From positions 1 through 64,000 of the forward strand of contig CAWGKQ010000003.1 in NCBI GenBank assembly GCA_963823245.1: a stretch of 64,000 nucleotides of DNA. The letters are read 5' to 3'. Every line of letters begins with the position of its first letter. Position 1 is the first letter of the stretch. Position numbers and translations under genes: made by a program. Under the pieces are notes generated by a model that was given only the letters and a program-made list of their open reading frames with translations, did not search any database and was not told where the DNA came from. Positions 35,382 to 45,032 of this stretch are shown in pieces. Source of the stretch: JAWVFM01 sp963823245. Lineage in GTDB: Bacteria > Actinomycetota > Thermoleophilia > Solirubrobacterales > 70-9.

Positions 35382-35401
35382 CGTTCGTCTCCTCCGGTTG
35401 G

Positions 35402-36172
35402 CTACTTGGCTTTGCTGGCCAGGAGCGAGACGCTCTTGACCCCGTACTTGTCACTGGCGTTGCGGGCTCGGTCCGAGATGAACTCGTATGGGTTGTCTCG
35501 GATTTGCTCGATCCGCAGTCCCGAGCCCTCGATTGCCTCGCGGTACGCGTCCACCTGGGCGGCGCCGCCGATGCAGGAGGCCCAGAGATCGACGTCGCAG
35601 ACGATGGACTCCTTCATCTGCTGCTCGCTGACGATGTCGGCGATCGCAAGCCTGCCGCCCGGCCGCAGGACCCGCGCTGCCTCGGCGAAGACGGCCTCCT
35701 TGTCTGGCGCGAGGTTGATCACGCCGTTCGAGATCACGCAGTCGAAGCTCTCCGGCTCTGCCTGCAGCTGCTCGATGCGTCCCTCGCGGAAGTCGACCTG
35801 TGAATAGCCGGACTCGCCTGCGATTCGCCGAGCCTTGGCCAATTGCTCGGCGGTGAAGTCGATGCCCATGACGGCTCCCGAGGGGCCCACCTGCTCAGCG
35901 GCGAAGAAGACATCCAACCCAGACCCGCTGCCCAGATCGATCACGCGCTCGCCCTCTTCGAGCGCAGCGAGATCGAAGAAGTAGCCGACGCCGGCGAAGG
36001 ACTCGCAGGCTCCGTCGGGAACGCGGTCGAGGACGTCGCGCGGATACCCGAGGTGCTCGGCGAGCGGCCGGCCCAGCTCGAAGTGGTACTTGCCCTCCGG
36101 CTCCTCGGCTACGTGGCGATACATGTCCTTGACCTTCGTCTCTAGTTCGCGGGTGTCGACGCTCGCTTCCAT
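35402..36172 (-). CDS. Arsenite methyltransferase-like protein
   Basis: 256 residues. VIDLGSGSGLDVFFAAEQVG binds SAM, and the family stretch SNGVINLAPDKEAVFAEAARV is present but with Gly where ArsM has Cys (SNCV). Other cysteines occur in GACESFAGVG near 56 and VCDVDLWASCIGGAAQ near 185. Loss of one of the arsenic-binding cysteines makes arsenite an uncertain substrate. GAGGGAGAAGG precedes the ATG. Neighbours (rhodanese-ArsR, DUF4395) suggest sulfur or metalloid chemistry. Confidence 0.78.
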   Translation of the reverse strand: MEASVDTRELETKVKDMYRHVAEEPEGKYHFELGRPLAEHLGYPRDVLDRVPDGACESFAGVGYFFDLAALEEGERVIDLGSGSGLDVFFAAEQVGPSGAVMGIDFTAEQLAKARRIAGESGYSQVDFREGRIEQLQAEPESFDCVISNGVINLAPDKEAVFAEAARVLRPGGRLAIADIVSEQQMKESIVCDVDLWASCIGGAAQVDAYREAIEGSGLRIEQIRDNPYEFISDRARNASDKYGVKSVSLLASKAK

Positions 36173-36191
36173 TTCCTTCTCCCTCGTTTGG

Positions 36192-36677
36192 CTAAGTGGG
36201 TTGGGTTGCGGGTGGGGCCGTGCCTCGCCAGCGCCACCAGATGCCGAGCAGCGTCGACGGAATGCAGAAGTTCGTCACGGTCACCAGACCGCAGACGAGG
36301 ACCAGGATCGCGCCTCCGATCAGCGCGGCGGTCGGCTGGCCGAAGGCGAAGAGCAGTCCGATCGCCAGCAGCCAGACTGTCGCCAACTTGAAGGCATGGC
36401 GCCGCGGGGTTGGGTTCGGGGGAAGCTCCGGAGCTCCGGTCAGGTGGCGTAGGCCGCGGTTCCAGATCAGGTCGAACGGATGGCGCGAAGTCCAGCCGGC
36501 GACCGCACCGACCGGTACGAGAGCGAGGACCAGGGCCGCCGATTGAAGAGCGAGGCCGGTGACGACCAGCCCGAGGCAAAGGGAGGTCGAGAACCGGAGG
36601 GCCCAGCGAAGGGCATGGCGCTCTTGGGCGCTCATGCAGTAGCCCTGCACAGCCAGGTTCCGCTCGGTCCGGGTCAT
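36192..36677 (-). CDS. DUF4395 membrane protein
   Basis: About 161 residues with three to four membrane segments; RRHAFKLATVWLLA and FCIPSTLLG are typical of DUF4395, often found beside rhodanese and thioredoxin genes. ATG 36677 overlaps the upstream stop as ATGA. Probably supports sulfur transfer or thiol metabolism at the membrane. Confidence 0.8.
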   Translation of the reverse strand: MTRTERNLAVQGYCMSAQERHALRWALRFSTSLCLGLVVTGLALQSAALVLALVPVGAVAGWTSRHPFDLIWNRGLRHLTGAPELPPNPTPRRHAFKLATVWLLAIGLLFAFGQPTAALIGGAILVLVCGLVTVTNFCIPSTLLGIWWRWRGTAPPATQPT

Positions 36678-37336
36678 CGCCTGCCCGCCTCTTCGAGCTC
36701 GCGCAGATGCCATTCGGGCCAGCCCTCCTCGAGCCGGCGGGCCGACCGGCCGGATTCCCGCAGCCTGCGGACGGCGTCATGGGCCATGACACAGAAGGGC
36801 CCGCGGCAATAGGCGATCACCTCACGGCCCTTCGGCAGCTCATCGAGCCGCCGTTCGAGCTCATCGACCGGGATCGATCTGGCGCCCTCGATGTGCCCGG
36901 CCTCAAACTCTTCGTTGGGGCGAACATCGACGAGGACGACGTCGCGGCGGCGCATCCGCTTCAGGAGCTCCTCGCGGTCGATGCCCTCGACCTCCTCGCC
37001 GAGGTAGTCACGGGCTGAGCGCTCAACTTCGGCCAGGCGCTCGGCCGAGGTGTCTCTCAGCGCCAGCCAGAGCTGCAGGACATCCTCACCTGCGAGCTCG
37101 TAGCGAACCTTGGTGCCCTCTCGTTCGCGGGTGACCAGGCCGGCCGCGTGTAGGGCCTGTAGGTGCTGGGACGCATTGGCCACCGACTGCTTGCTTGCCT
37201 TGGCCAGTTGGTCGACCGTGCGGGGGCCCTGCGCGAGCAGATCGAGCAGCTCGAGGCGCCGGGGGCTGGCGAACGCCTTGCCCATCAGTGCGATCGATTC
37301 GAACAGGACCTGCTTACGGCGGTCTGGCTTCTTCAT
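36674..37336 (-). CDS. ArsR-type regulator with rhodanese domain
   Basis: 220 residues. The winged helix covers about 15-90 (LLDLLAQGPRTVDQLAKA, SVANASQHLQALHAAGLV). The rhodanese domain covers about 120-215, with active cysteine in AYCRGPFCVMAHDAV. A persulfide formed on that cysteine could be the signal, as in sulfide/persulfide sensors. Divergent from the MBL-MFS operon, which it likely represses, and first gene of the DUF4395-methyltransferase run. Confidence 0.88.
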   Translation of the reverse strand: MKKPDRRKQVLFESIALMGKAFASPRRLELLDLLAQGPRTVDQLAKASKQSVANASQHLQALHAAGLVTREREGTKVRYELAGEDVLQLWLALRDTSAERLAEVERSARDYLGEEVEGIDREELLKRMRRRDVVLVDVRPNEEFEAGHIEGARSIPVDELERRLDELPKGREVIAYCRGPFCVMAHDAVRRLRESGRSARRLEEGWPEWHLRELEEAGRR

Positions 37337-37378
37337 AGTTCGCTATTCAATCGAACTCTTGATAACTTGTCAAGTCGA
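37337..37378. promoter_or_regulatory. Divergent promoter and likely ArsR operator
   Basis: Only 42 bp separate the two starts. The stretch is AT-rich and holds TCGAACTCTTGA and TGTCAAGTCGAA, partly inverted about TAAC. The metallo-hydrolase ATG has no Shine-Dalgarno, so the transcript is probably leaderless. Confidence 0.45.
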
Positions 37379-38143
37379 ATGTACTTCCATCAGTTCCTGA
37401 ATGACGAGACGGCCTGCGCCTCCTACCTCTTTGGCTGCAAGACCGTCGGGGAGTTGGCCGTCGTCGACGCCCACCTTGATCTCGTTGACAGCTACATCGC
37501 GGGCGCCGAGGCACAGGGGGCGCGAATCACGGCTGTGCTCGAGACCCATGTCCAGGCAGATCACATCTCGGGCCTGCCGCAGCTCGTCGAACGGACGGGC
37601 GCGACGGCCTATATGCCCGAAGGCTCCGGCGCAGAGTTCGAGCACCGGCCACTGGCCGATGGGGAGCAGATCGACCTAGGCAACACCGTGATCGAGGCGA
37701 TCGCCACTCCAGGACACGCCCCGGTTCACCATTCGTACTTGGTCACCGACCACCGCCGCGGCGATGAGCCCTGGTTCGTCCTCACCGGCGACTCGCTCTT
37801 GGTCGGCGACGTCGGCCGGCCTGACCTGCACGCCGCGAGCGAGGAAAGCGTTGAGGAGCTGGCCCGGACGCTCTACCGCTCCCTCAACGAGCGGCTCATG
37901 TCGCTACCCGATCACGTATTGGTCTACCCGGCTCACTACGCCGGGTCGGTGTGTGGCCGGGGACTTTCAGCTCATCCGACCTCGAGCATCGGATTCGAGC
38001 GCCGTCACAACGAGGCACTTGCCGCGGCCTCTGAGGACGAGTTCGTCGCCGCGGTCCTCAAGGACATCCCACCCGGTCCCGAGCGCCAGGCCGAGATCGT
38101 CGCGGCCAATCGCTCGGGCGAACCCTCGACTGCGCCCGCGTGA
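37379..38143 (+). CDS. MBL-fold hydrolase, persulfide dioxygenase-like (second copy)
   Basis: 254 residues, clearly paralogous to the protein at 496-1260 over the whole length, starting MYFHQFLNDETACASY. Same metal motifs (HVQADH, TPGH, GDSLLVGD, PAHYAGS; PGH of copy 1 is PAH here). ATG 37379 matches the start of copy 1. The stop overlaps the transporter start as GTGA. The divergent rhodanese-ArsR gene supports a role in sulfur oxidation. Confidence 0.87.
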   Translation: MYFHQFLNDETACASYLFGCKTVGELAVVDAHLDLVDSYIAGAEAQGARITAVLETHVQADHISGLPQLVERTGATAYMPEGSGAEFEHRPLADGEQIDLGNTVIEAIATPGHAPVHHSYLVTDHRRGDEPWFVLTGDSLLVGDVGRPDLHAASEESVEELARTLYRSLNERLMSLPDHVLVYPAHYAGSVCGRGLSAHPTSSIGFERRHNEALAAASEDEFVAAVLKDIPPGPERQAEIVAANRSGEPSTAPA

Positions 38144-39420
38144 GCGAAAGCAAGCTCGAGCTCGGGCTTCGGGAGAACCTGGCCCAGTTCTCGTTGCTGG
38201 TCGCGATCAACGCCCTGGTCGGGGCGATGGTCGGCCTCGAGCGCTCGACCCTGCCACTGATCGGCGAGGACTCCTTCAGCGTCGGCTCCTCGGTCGCGGT
38301 TCTCTCCTTCATCGTCGCCTTCGGCCTGGCCAAGTCCTTCACCAACCTCGGCGCCGGCGCCCTTGCCGAGCGGATCGGTAGGCGGCGCCTGCTGATCGCA
38401 GGCTGGCTCGTCGCCCTGCCGGTCCCGTTGCTGATCGGCGTGGCCCCGAGCTGGGCCTGGGTCGTTGTCGCGAACCTCTTCCTCGGTGTCAATCAGGGCC
38501 TGGCCTGGTCGATGACCGTGGTCATGAAGATCGACCTCGTCGGTCCGAGGCGCCGAGGGTTTGCCCTGGGGCTGAACGAAGCGGCCGGCTACGGAGGGGT
38601 CGCCCTGGCGGCCGCAGTTAGCGGCTGGCTCGCCGCCGATCTGCTTGCCCGTGATGTTCTCGTCGTCGGCGGAGCGGCCGTCGCTCTCTTCGGCCTGGCG
38701 ATCACCGTCGCCTTCGTCCGCGATACCGCTGCCCACGTGACGCTCGAGCAGGCGCGCCACCACGACGCGGCCGAGCGCTCTCCGCGGATCTGGGATGCCT
38801 TCCGGGATGCGTCCTACCGTGTGCCGGCGCTGCGCTCCTGTTCGCAGGCTGGCCTGGTCAACAACGCGAACGACGCGTTGACCTGGGGCCTGGTTCCGCT
38901 CTTCCTCGCCGCACACAGAGCGAGCATCGGCGAAATCGGGCTCGTCGCCGGCATCTACCCGGCGGTCTGGGGAGTTGGACAGATCTGGGCCGGCCACTGG
39001 TCGGACTCGGTCGGCCGCAAGCCTCTGATCGTCGCCGGAATGCTGATCCAGGCCGCGGCGCTTGCTCTACTGGCCGCCTCTGATGGAGGCGTCGGCCTTG
39101 CCGTCATCGCGGCGATCGCGCTAGGCGCTGGCACGGCGCTCGTCTACCCGACCCTGATCGCCGCGGTCTCCGACGCCGTCAGCCCGGTCGCCCGTGCTCC
39201 GGTCGTTGGCATCTACCGCTTCTGGCGTGATATGGGCTACGTGGCCGGCGGGCTTGTCGCCGGCCTTCTCGCCGACGCGATCGACTTCGGCGGAGCGATC
39301 GCCGTCGTCGCCGGGCTGACTGCGCTCTCTGGCCTGTGGGTTGCCATCGATCTCCCCCGAGGACGAACGAGCGCTGGTAAATCGACGGGCGCCCGAGCGG
39401 GGATGATCACCGAGGCATGA
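38140..39420 (+). CDS. MFS transporter (second copy)
   Basis: 426 residues, about twelve membrane segments, closely similar to the transporter at 1257-2534 from the first residue (SKLELGLRENLAQFS) to near the end (AIDF, ALSGLWVAIDL). The conserved loop GHWSDSVGRKPL is present. Fused context with the hydrolase in both places argues that the two proteins work on one compound, perhaps exporting a sulfur product. Confidence 0.87.
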   Translation: MSESKLELGLRENLAQFSLLVAINALVGAMVGLERSTLPLIGEDSFSVGSSVAVLSFIVAFGLAKSFTNLGAGALAERIGRRRLLIAGWLVALPVPLLIGVAPSWAWVVVANLFLGVNQGLAWSMTVVMKIDLVGPRRRGFALGLNEAAGYGGVALAAAVSGWLAADLLARDVLVVGGAAVALFGLAITVAFVRDTAAHVTLEQARHHDAAERSPRIWDAFRDASYRVPALRSCSQAGLVNNANDALTWGLVPLFLAAHRASIGEIGLVAGIYPAVWGVGQIWAGHWSDSVGRKPLIVAGMLIQAAALALLAASDGGVGLAVIAAIALGAGTALVYPTLIAAVSDAVSPVARAPVVGIYRFWRDMGYVAGGLVAGLLADAIDFGGAIAVVAGLTALSGLWVAIDLPRGRTSAGKSTGARAGMITEA

Positions 39421-39616
39421 GGCCCCGATCGTCCTCAACGACCCGCCCTGGGGGCGAGCGCTCCTGCAAGGGCCGCGGCCGGGATCCTCATGGGCAGGCG
39501 GGGGTTCAGTCACTTCCTAATTGTCGGCACGATCGCCCTCGAACGCGACGGCCGCTCTTCGTCCAAGGCGGCAGTGCCGGTGGACGCGGCGCGGTCACGG
39601 CGCGTAGGCTTCGGCG

Positions 39617-40435
39617 ATGCCACTGGAAGCCCTGACTTCAGCCGAAATCTCGCTTCCGCCAAAGCCGGATGCGCTGCGGGTTCGTGAGCGGATCGCCGCT
39701 TTGGCGGACAGCGTGGACCTAGTCGCGCTGACGGACAATCACGCCGGCGAGGCGCGGATGTCGCCGCTCGCGGCCGTTGCACTCGCGCGCGAACAGGGCG
39801 TCAGGACTGTTGTTCACATTTCCTGCCGCGACCGCAACCGCCTTGCCCTGCAATCACAGGTGGTAGGCGCCGCGGCGCTCGGGGCCGAGGGCGTCCTGTG
39901 TGTCCAGGGCGATCCGGTCGATGACGTCCCGCGTGTCGGAGATCTCACCGCCACACGCCTGATCCGCAGGGTCAAAGACTGGGCCGCGCCGCAGCCGATC
40001 GCGGTCGGTGCGGTGGTCAATCCGTTCGCCGACGACGTCGGCCGCGAGATTGCCCTCTTGGAGCGGAAGCTCGCCGCGGGCGCGGAGTTCGTGCAGTCGC
40101 AGATGACTTTCGATGTCACCGCCTTGACCACGTTTTTGGACCGCGCAGCCGGTTTGCTCCACGACGTTCGCGTCTACGCCGGGCTCGGATTGCTACGCAA
40201 CGAGCGGATGGCCGACCGAGCCCGCGAACTACCCGGCTGCATGCTGCCCAACGCGGCCCACCGCCGGATCGTGCTCGGCGACGGCCTCCGGCTCGCGAAA
40301 GAACTGGCGCGCGAGCTCGCGGGCATCGCAGCGGTCGATGCGCTGCACATCTACCCGCTCGGCGCCGAATCGGCGACACGCGACATCGCAGCCGCTTTCC
40401 GAACCGCGCGCGGCGCGCCGGCGTACCGCCACTGA
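39617..40435 (+). CDS. Methylenetetrahydrofolate reductase-family protein
   Basis: 272 residues, TIM-barrel MTHFR fold. Marks: SAEISLPPKPD at the start, HISCRDRNRLALQS near 75, LCVQGDPVDD near 97, EFVQSQMTFD near 160. It lacks the usual C-terminal extension and is nearer the short MTHFR-like proteins, so the flavin partner and true electron donor are unclear. Stands alone. Confidence 0.82.
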   Translation: MPLEALTSAEISLPPKPDALRVRERIAALADSVDLVALTDNHAGEARMSPLAAVALAREQGVRTVVHISCRDRNRLALQSQVVGAAALGAEGVLCVQGDPVDDVPRVGDLTATRLIRRVKDWAAPQPIAVGAVVNPFADDVGREIALLERKLAAGAEFVQSQMTFDVTALTTFLDRAAGLLHDVRVYAGLGLLRNERMADRARELPGCMLPNAAHRRIVLGDGLRLAKELARELAGIAAVDALHIYPLGAESATRDIAAAFRTARGAPAYRH

Positions 40436-41049
40436 ACACCGGGCGCTCGCTGGGGCGAGGCACGGCGGTACGGCCGCCGCGTGCGAATGTCCGGGAGATC
40501 CGGCCCCTGGACTGGCGCCTTTCGTCCGAAGGGCAAGCATCGCCCAATGGCGCCTTAGTCGCGCATACCGCGACTAAAGCGCCAATCGGCTGGTTTCCCA
40601 GCTCGCCGCGACCGCTTCTGCTTTCCATGGAGGGTGTCGCATAAAGGGTCGCGGGAAGAGGGACCGCTACCAACACTCAGGTGGTCGTGACGACCCGGGT
40701 CGGGGCTCCCGTATGGATGGGCGCCGCCCGGTTGAGGCTCAACTTGGCTCGATTGTTAACGGGGGTCGAGACGATCTCTCAAGAGGCCGCAAGGGGTTTA
40801 TGCGACAGCCTCCATGCAAAGCAGACGTCCAAGGTGCTGGGCTGCCGGGCGCTCAAATCGCGATGTCGGCAACCAGTGACCTTCGGGGTTTCGACCCGGA
40901 GGCCGACGTTTACGAACCCTGGCCGAACATCTTCGCCATACACGTGCGCCCAACGCCGACGCTCGGAGTCGACCGAATCCCAATTAGGAGCAGGCGCTTT
41001 CTAGCTTCAGTGCGCATTCACTGTCCGCGCCTTCTCCGCCCGATCTAGC
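40436..41049. other. Gap with one hairpin, no recognised gene
   Basis: About 600 bp. The only structure is an inverted repeat at 40548-40584 (TGGCGCCTTAGTCGCG / CGCGACTAAAGCGCCA with a five-base loop), with one mismatch. Short frames lack motifs and ribosome sites. Confidence 0.45.
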
Positions 41050-41093
41050 TTCACACGCGAGCGGTCGCTGGTTCGAAACCAGCCGCGCCCATC
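41050..41093 (+). other. tRNA-Val(CAC) 3' half, scar
   Basis: TTCACAC loop, GCGAG stem, T-arm GCTGG/CCAGC with TTCGAAA loop, acceptor CGCGCCCA, nearly the same as at 29500 and in the same direction. GCGAGATACTGCG follows about 17 bp downstream, as at 29560. No 5' half and no paired arm repeat found nearby. Confidence 0.72.
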
Positions 41094-41307
41094 ATCCCCC
41101 CGTGGCCGCGAGATACTGCGTTGATCGTCTGGCGGATGTCCACGATCGGGTCTGACGCATCGATGTACTCGCCGCGGTTGTCGGGTTCGGAGGCGAGCAC
41201 AACCGCGTACTCCGAGAACGCGGGGTATGCGCCCGAGGACGAATCGCAGAAGCCATCCAGGCCCATGGTCTTAGCCGCCCGTGCAACGCCGAAGAGCGTG
41301 GGACCGT

Positions 41308-44300
41308 CTAGCTTGCGTAGTCCCGTGCTTCCGACGCGCTCGCGAACGCTCCCATTGGCTCCAGTCGAGCAACCGCTTCTTCTGCAAGAGGACCGCGAGA
41401 AGGAGGATCGAGGAACGGGAGCAAGTCGACCAGGAGGCGCCCGGCTCGATAGTGCTCGCCGTACTCCGCCAGCGCCCCGGTTGCCGTGAGAGTCCTCTGG
41501 ATCGCCTCCCCGGAACGGCCAGCTACCGCGAGCCGCACGGCGTCCGCCCAATTAGCAATCCAGGCGAGGTACGGCGCACACGAGGCGGGAGCGAGCATTC
41601 GGGCTTCGACCGACAACCGCTCCAGCTCTCGCCACTCGCCCGCGACGGCGCTGAGCTGAAGCGCCGCACGCAGGTGGACGACCTCCTCGGCCACGACCAA
41701 GGAGCGCTGGTCTCGCCGAGCGCGCTCGCGCGCACCCTCGAGTCCAACGAACGGGCGCAAGACCTCTGCTGCTGAGGGGTTCGACCAAGGAGGAGGCGTT
41801 CCCCGCGGGGTTGCCTGATCGAACAGCGCCAGCGTGTCTGTGGCGGCGCGCTGCTCGTTCGCTTCAAAGAGGCTCACCACCCGGGCGAGCAGAGCCTGGC
41901 GGCCGAAGTTGCAGGTTCTGTCGTCCTCCTCATGGATCACGTCCACCACATGATCGGTCGCCTCGAGTACGCGGTCCAGCTGTCCGGTCGGCAGGAGGGA
42001 GGCGCTCTCCGCGGCAGCGCCGTGCAGCTGGTGATGCGGGGCAAGATGCCGCGCCTCGCGGGCGGCCTCCTCGCCAACGGGTTGGGCCTCTTTAAAGCGG
42101 CCCGCGGCGGTGAACGCAAACGCCGCTGTGACCAGGAGCTCGTGAGCCTGAATACGGTCGGCGATAACCCTCGTCGCATCGAGCATCCGCTCTGCGGTCC
42201 TCGCTGACCGACAGAAACCCTGAGTCTGGATGTTCCACGCCACGGCGTCGAGCGCGTGGGAGAGCAGGTGCTGGGATCCCAGGGCCTCCGCGATCGAGGC
42301 CGCTTTCTCGGCATCTTGGCGTCGGTCCTCTGGGCTCCCCGCCGGCATGCCGAACTGGCTCGCCATCGAACGCCCGATCAGCAGCGCCGCGCTCTCGTAT
42401 GGGAGTGAGTCCTCGTCGATCCCGCTCAGACCGCTCTCAAGAAGTTGCTCGGCCGTCGGCTTCCACGCCACATCGTGAAACGCGCCTCCGTACCGGGTCC
42501 AGAGAAGGGTCGCGTTCGCGCGGAGCCGCGAGGCGGCCTCGGTATCTCCGATCCGCCGTGCGATCTCGAGCGCCTCGAGATAGGCCGACCATGCGTCCTC
42601 GGCGCGGATGCCCGCGTGGGCAGCTTCTGCCCTGAGCTCCAAGCACGCCATTTGCTCCGCATCTCCGTCGGCCAGTTCGAGAGCCCGCTCCGCGAAGTGC
42701 ACGGCGGCATCGATGGAGAAGCGCGTCCTCGCCGCGCGACCGGCCTCGAGGAGCGCGGTGACGCCCTTGGCGCGTACGTCTTCGCGGGCGATCTGGTCTC
42801 TCGGCCACGCCAGGGTGGCGGCCTCCGGGCTCGCCGCCGCCTCGTAATGATGGGCTAGGAGCTCGACATACTCGGGCCTGCGATCCCCCACGAGCTCCTC
42901 GATCCACGTCGCCAATTTGGCGTGTGCCCGGGCGCGCCGGGCCTTCGGAATGGATCGGTAGGCGACCTCGCGCGTCAGGGGATGGCGAAATGCGAACTCT
43001 GTCTGTCCCGGAAAGGATGACTGTGGCCTAGCCACGATCAGTCCGCGCGCCTCGAGGGCGGCCAGCGACGCGCTGGCGGACCGGCCGCCTCCCTCCATCG
43101 AGTCGAGTGCGGTCCTCCAGAAGATCCTCCCGATGACGGCGGCGTCCTGCAGACCCCGCTTCTCCTCGGGCGGCAGCGCGTCAACCCGCGCGCCGAGAAG
43201 GGCATTCACGCTGTCCGGGATGGTGACGGAGGTGACTATGCGCGCCTCCTCGATCCCCTGCTCGCCGCGGGTCAGGATCCCTTCATCGAGGAGGTGCCCG
43301 ACAATCTCCTCGGCGAAGAAGGGGTTGCCCTCAGCGGTCGTGGCCACGCGCTGGCGAAACTCACCGCTCACACTCGGAAGCAGTTCCACGAGCAGCTCAT
43401 CGACGTCCGCGCGGGTCAGGGGCTCGAGACTCACCTGGGTGACCCCAGGCCTTGAGCTCCAGCCGGGGCGGGTCTCGACGAGGTCCGGCCTCCCGGTCGC
43501 CACGAGCATGACGCTTCCAGTCGAGCGCGCGACCAGGTGGTCGACCATGCCGAGGAGTGGCGGCTCCGCGCGGTGCACGTCCTCTATGACGAGCACGGCC
43601 GGCCTGCGGGCAGCGAGCGCGCTGACCAGCCGAGGCCACGCTAGCCCGAGCTCCTCGCCGATCGCCTCCGGCGACATTAGGTCGAGGGGGTTGCCAGGAA
43701 TTGTGACCCCGGCGGTCGTTGCGAGCGCGAAGAGCACCCGATTGGTATCCGACGCGCCGCCTTCGGACTCCGGCAGGAGCTCGCAGCAAAGTCGCGTCAG
43801 CTTCTCGGCCGCAACGGGAGCGAGATCGTCGAGATGGATTCCCGCGGCGGCCCAGAGGATCTCGCGAAGCGCCCAATAGGTCGTGCCCTCTCCGTAGGGC
43901 AGGCACCGGCCGACGTACACGGTGCTTGGAGCGATCGAGTCCGCTTCGTCCAGGAACTCCTCGACCAAGCGCGTCTTCCCGACACCCGCCTCGCCCACTA
44001 TCGCAACCAAGCGAGGTCGCTGCTCCTCGACGATCGCGCGGTAAAGGCTCGCCAGAATGCCCAACTCTCGCTCGCGTCCGACGATTCGCGTCGCGATCCC
44101 CGGGATCCCGCGGCGCCGCACGGTCTCGGCGGGGCCAAGCAACCGCCAGCGTGGCACTGCCGACGCTTTCCCCTTGAGCGATCGTTTCGGCAACGCTTCA
44201 AACGTGAAGGCCCCTCGCGTTGCGATGTGGGTTCGGTCGCCGAGGACGATCTGGCCAGGCTCGGCAGTCTGTTGTAGTCGTGCGGCGACGTTGACGACAT

Positions 44301-44859
44301 CGCCGCTCGCCAGCAGCTGGTCGCCATCCGCAGCGGCGAGGACCTCACCGGTGTTCAGGCCGATCCTCGCTGCGAGAGTGACGCCGTGCAGCGCACGGAG
44401 GTCGTCGTTGAGCTCCTTCAGGCGCGCCTGCATTGCCAGCGCGGCGTGCAGTGCTCGTTCTGCGTCATCCTCGTGTATTAAGGGGATTCCGAAGACTGCC
44501 ATCACCGCGTCGCCGATGAACTTTTCGACCCTGCCATGCCAGCGCTCGATCACGGCGGCCATCGCATCGAAGTAGTCACGGAGGAGTGCTCGCAACCGCT
44601 CTGGGTCGAGCCGCTCGCCGAGCTCGGTGGACCCGGTCAGGTCCGCGAACAGAACGGTGACGAGCTTGCGCTCCTCCTGCGGGTGAGCCGGCAGGTCGAG
44701 CCGGTGGCCGCATGACGAGCAGAATCTCGACCCCAGGAGCGCCTCCGCTCCGCATCCGGGGCACGTTCGGATGAGGCTACGGCCACATGAAGCGCAGAAG
44801 CGCGCGTCAGGCGCCACCTCCGCCGCACAGAATGGGCAGGCTACGTTCGACAGAGCCAT
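41308..44859 (-). CDS. Zinc-ribbon / adenylate cyclase / ATPase regulator
   Basis: 1183 residues. Two CxxC zinc ribbons open the protein (CPFCAAE, CASCGRSLIRTCPGCG, CSSCGHRLD). A class III cyclase domain follows at about 60-240 (VLFADLTGSTELGERL, FIGDAVMAVFG, ARIGLNTGEV). An AAA/STAND ATPase follows with P-loop GEAGVGKTRL near 290 and Walker B VLVIEDVHRAE, then a long TPR-like helical tail. This build is common in actinobacteria and proteobacteria; ligand and output unknown. ATG 44859 is preferred. Confidence 0.87.
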   Translation of the reverse strand: MALSNVACPFCAAEVAPDARFCASCGRSLIRTCPGCGAEALLGSRFCSSCGHRLDLPAHPQEERKLVTVLFADLTGSTELGERLDPERLRALLRDYFDAMAAVIERWHGRVEKFIGDAVMAVFGIPLIHEDDAERALHAALAMQARLKELNDDLRALHGVTLAARIGLNTGEVLAAADGDQLLASGDVVNVAARLQQTAEPGQIVLGDRTHIATRGAFTFEALPKRSLKGKASAVPRWRLLGPAETVRRRGIPGIATRIVGRERELGILASLYRAIVEEQRPRLVAIVGEAGVGKTRLVEEFLDEADSIAPSTVYVGRCLPYGEGTTYWALREILWAAAGIHLDDLAPVAAEKLTRLCCELLPESEGGASDTNRVLFALATTAGVTIPGNPLDLMSPEAIGEELGLAWPRLVSALAARRPAVLVIEDVHRAEPPLLGMVDHLVARSTGSVMLVATGRPDLVETRPGWSSRPGVTQVSLEPLTRADVDELLVELLPSVSGEFRQRVATTAEGNPFFAEEIVGHLLDEGILTRGEQGIEEARIVTSVTIPDSVNALLGARVDALPPEEKRGLQDAAVIGRIFWRTALDSMEGGGRSASASLAALEARGLIVARPQSSFPGQTEFAFRHPLTREVAYRSIPKARRARAHAKLATWIEELVGDRRPEYVELLAHHYEAAASPEAATLAWPRDQIAREDVRAKGVTALLEAGRAARTRFSIDAAVHFAERALELADGDAEQMACLELRAEAAHAGIRAEDAWSAYLEALEIARRIGDTEAASRLRANATLLWTRYGGAFHDVAWKPTAEQLLESGLSGIDEDSLPYESAALLIGRSMASQFGMPAGSPEDRRQDAEKAASIAEALGSQHLLSHALDAVAWNIQTQGFCRSARTAERMLDATRVIADRIQAHELLVTAAFAFTAAGRFKEAQPVGEEAAREARHLAPHHQLHGAAAESASLLPTGQLDRVLEATDHVVDVIHEEDDRTCNFGRQALLARVVSLFEANEQRAATDTLALFDQATPRGTPPPWSNPSAAEVLRPFVGLEGARERARRDQRSLVVAEEVVHLRAALQLSAVAGEWRELERLSVEARMLAPASCAPYLAWIANWADAVRLAVAGRSGEAIQRTLTATGALAEYGEHYRAGRLLVDLLPFLDPPSRGPLAEEAVARLEPMGAFASASEARDYAS

Positions 44860-45032
44860 CACGCGATCGCGTTAATCATCCAGCGTCGTCGCGAAGGCGA
44901 CAAGTGTGCCCACGGCCTGCACTGGTTCAGACGACTCATCGAAAGGCCGGCTGCTCGGAACCCGGGAATCCCTGTGGCCTAGATCGCGGTCCGTCCGCGT
45001 AATAACAGCCCAATCGGAGAGACTCTGGGGCG

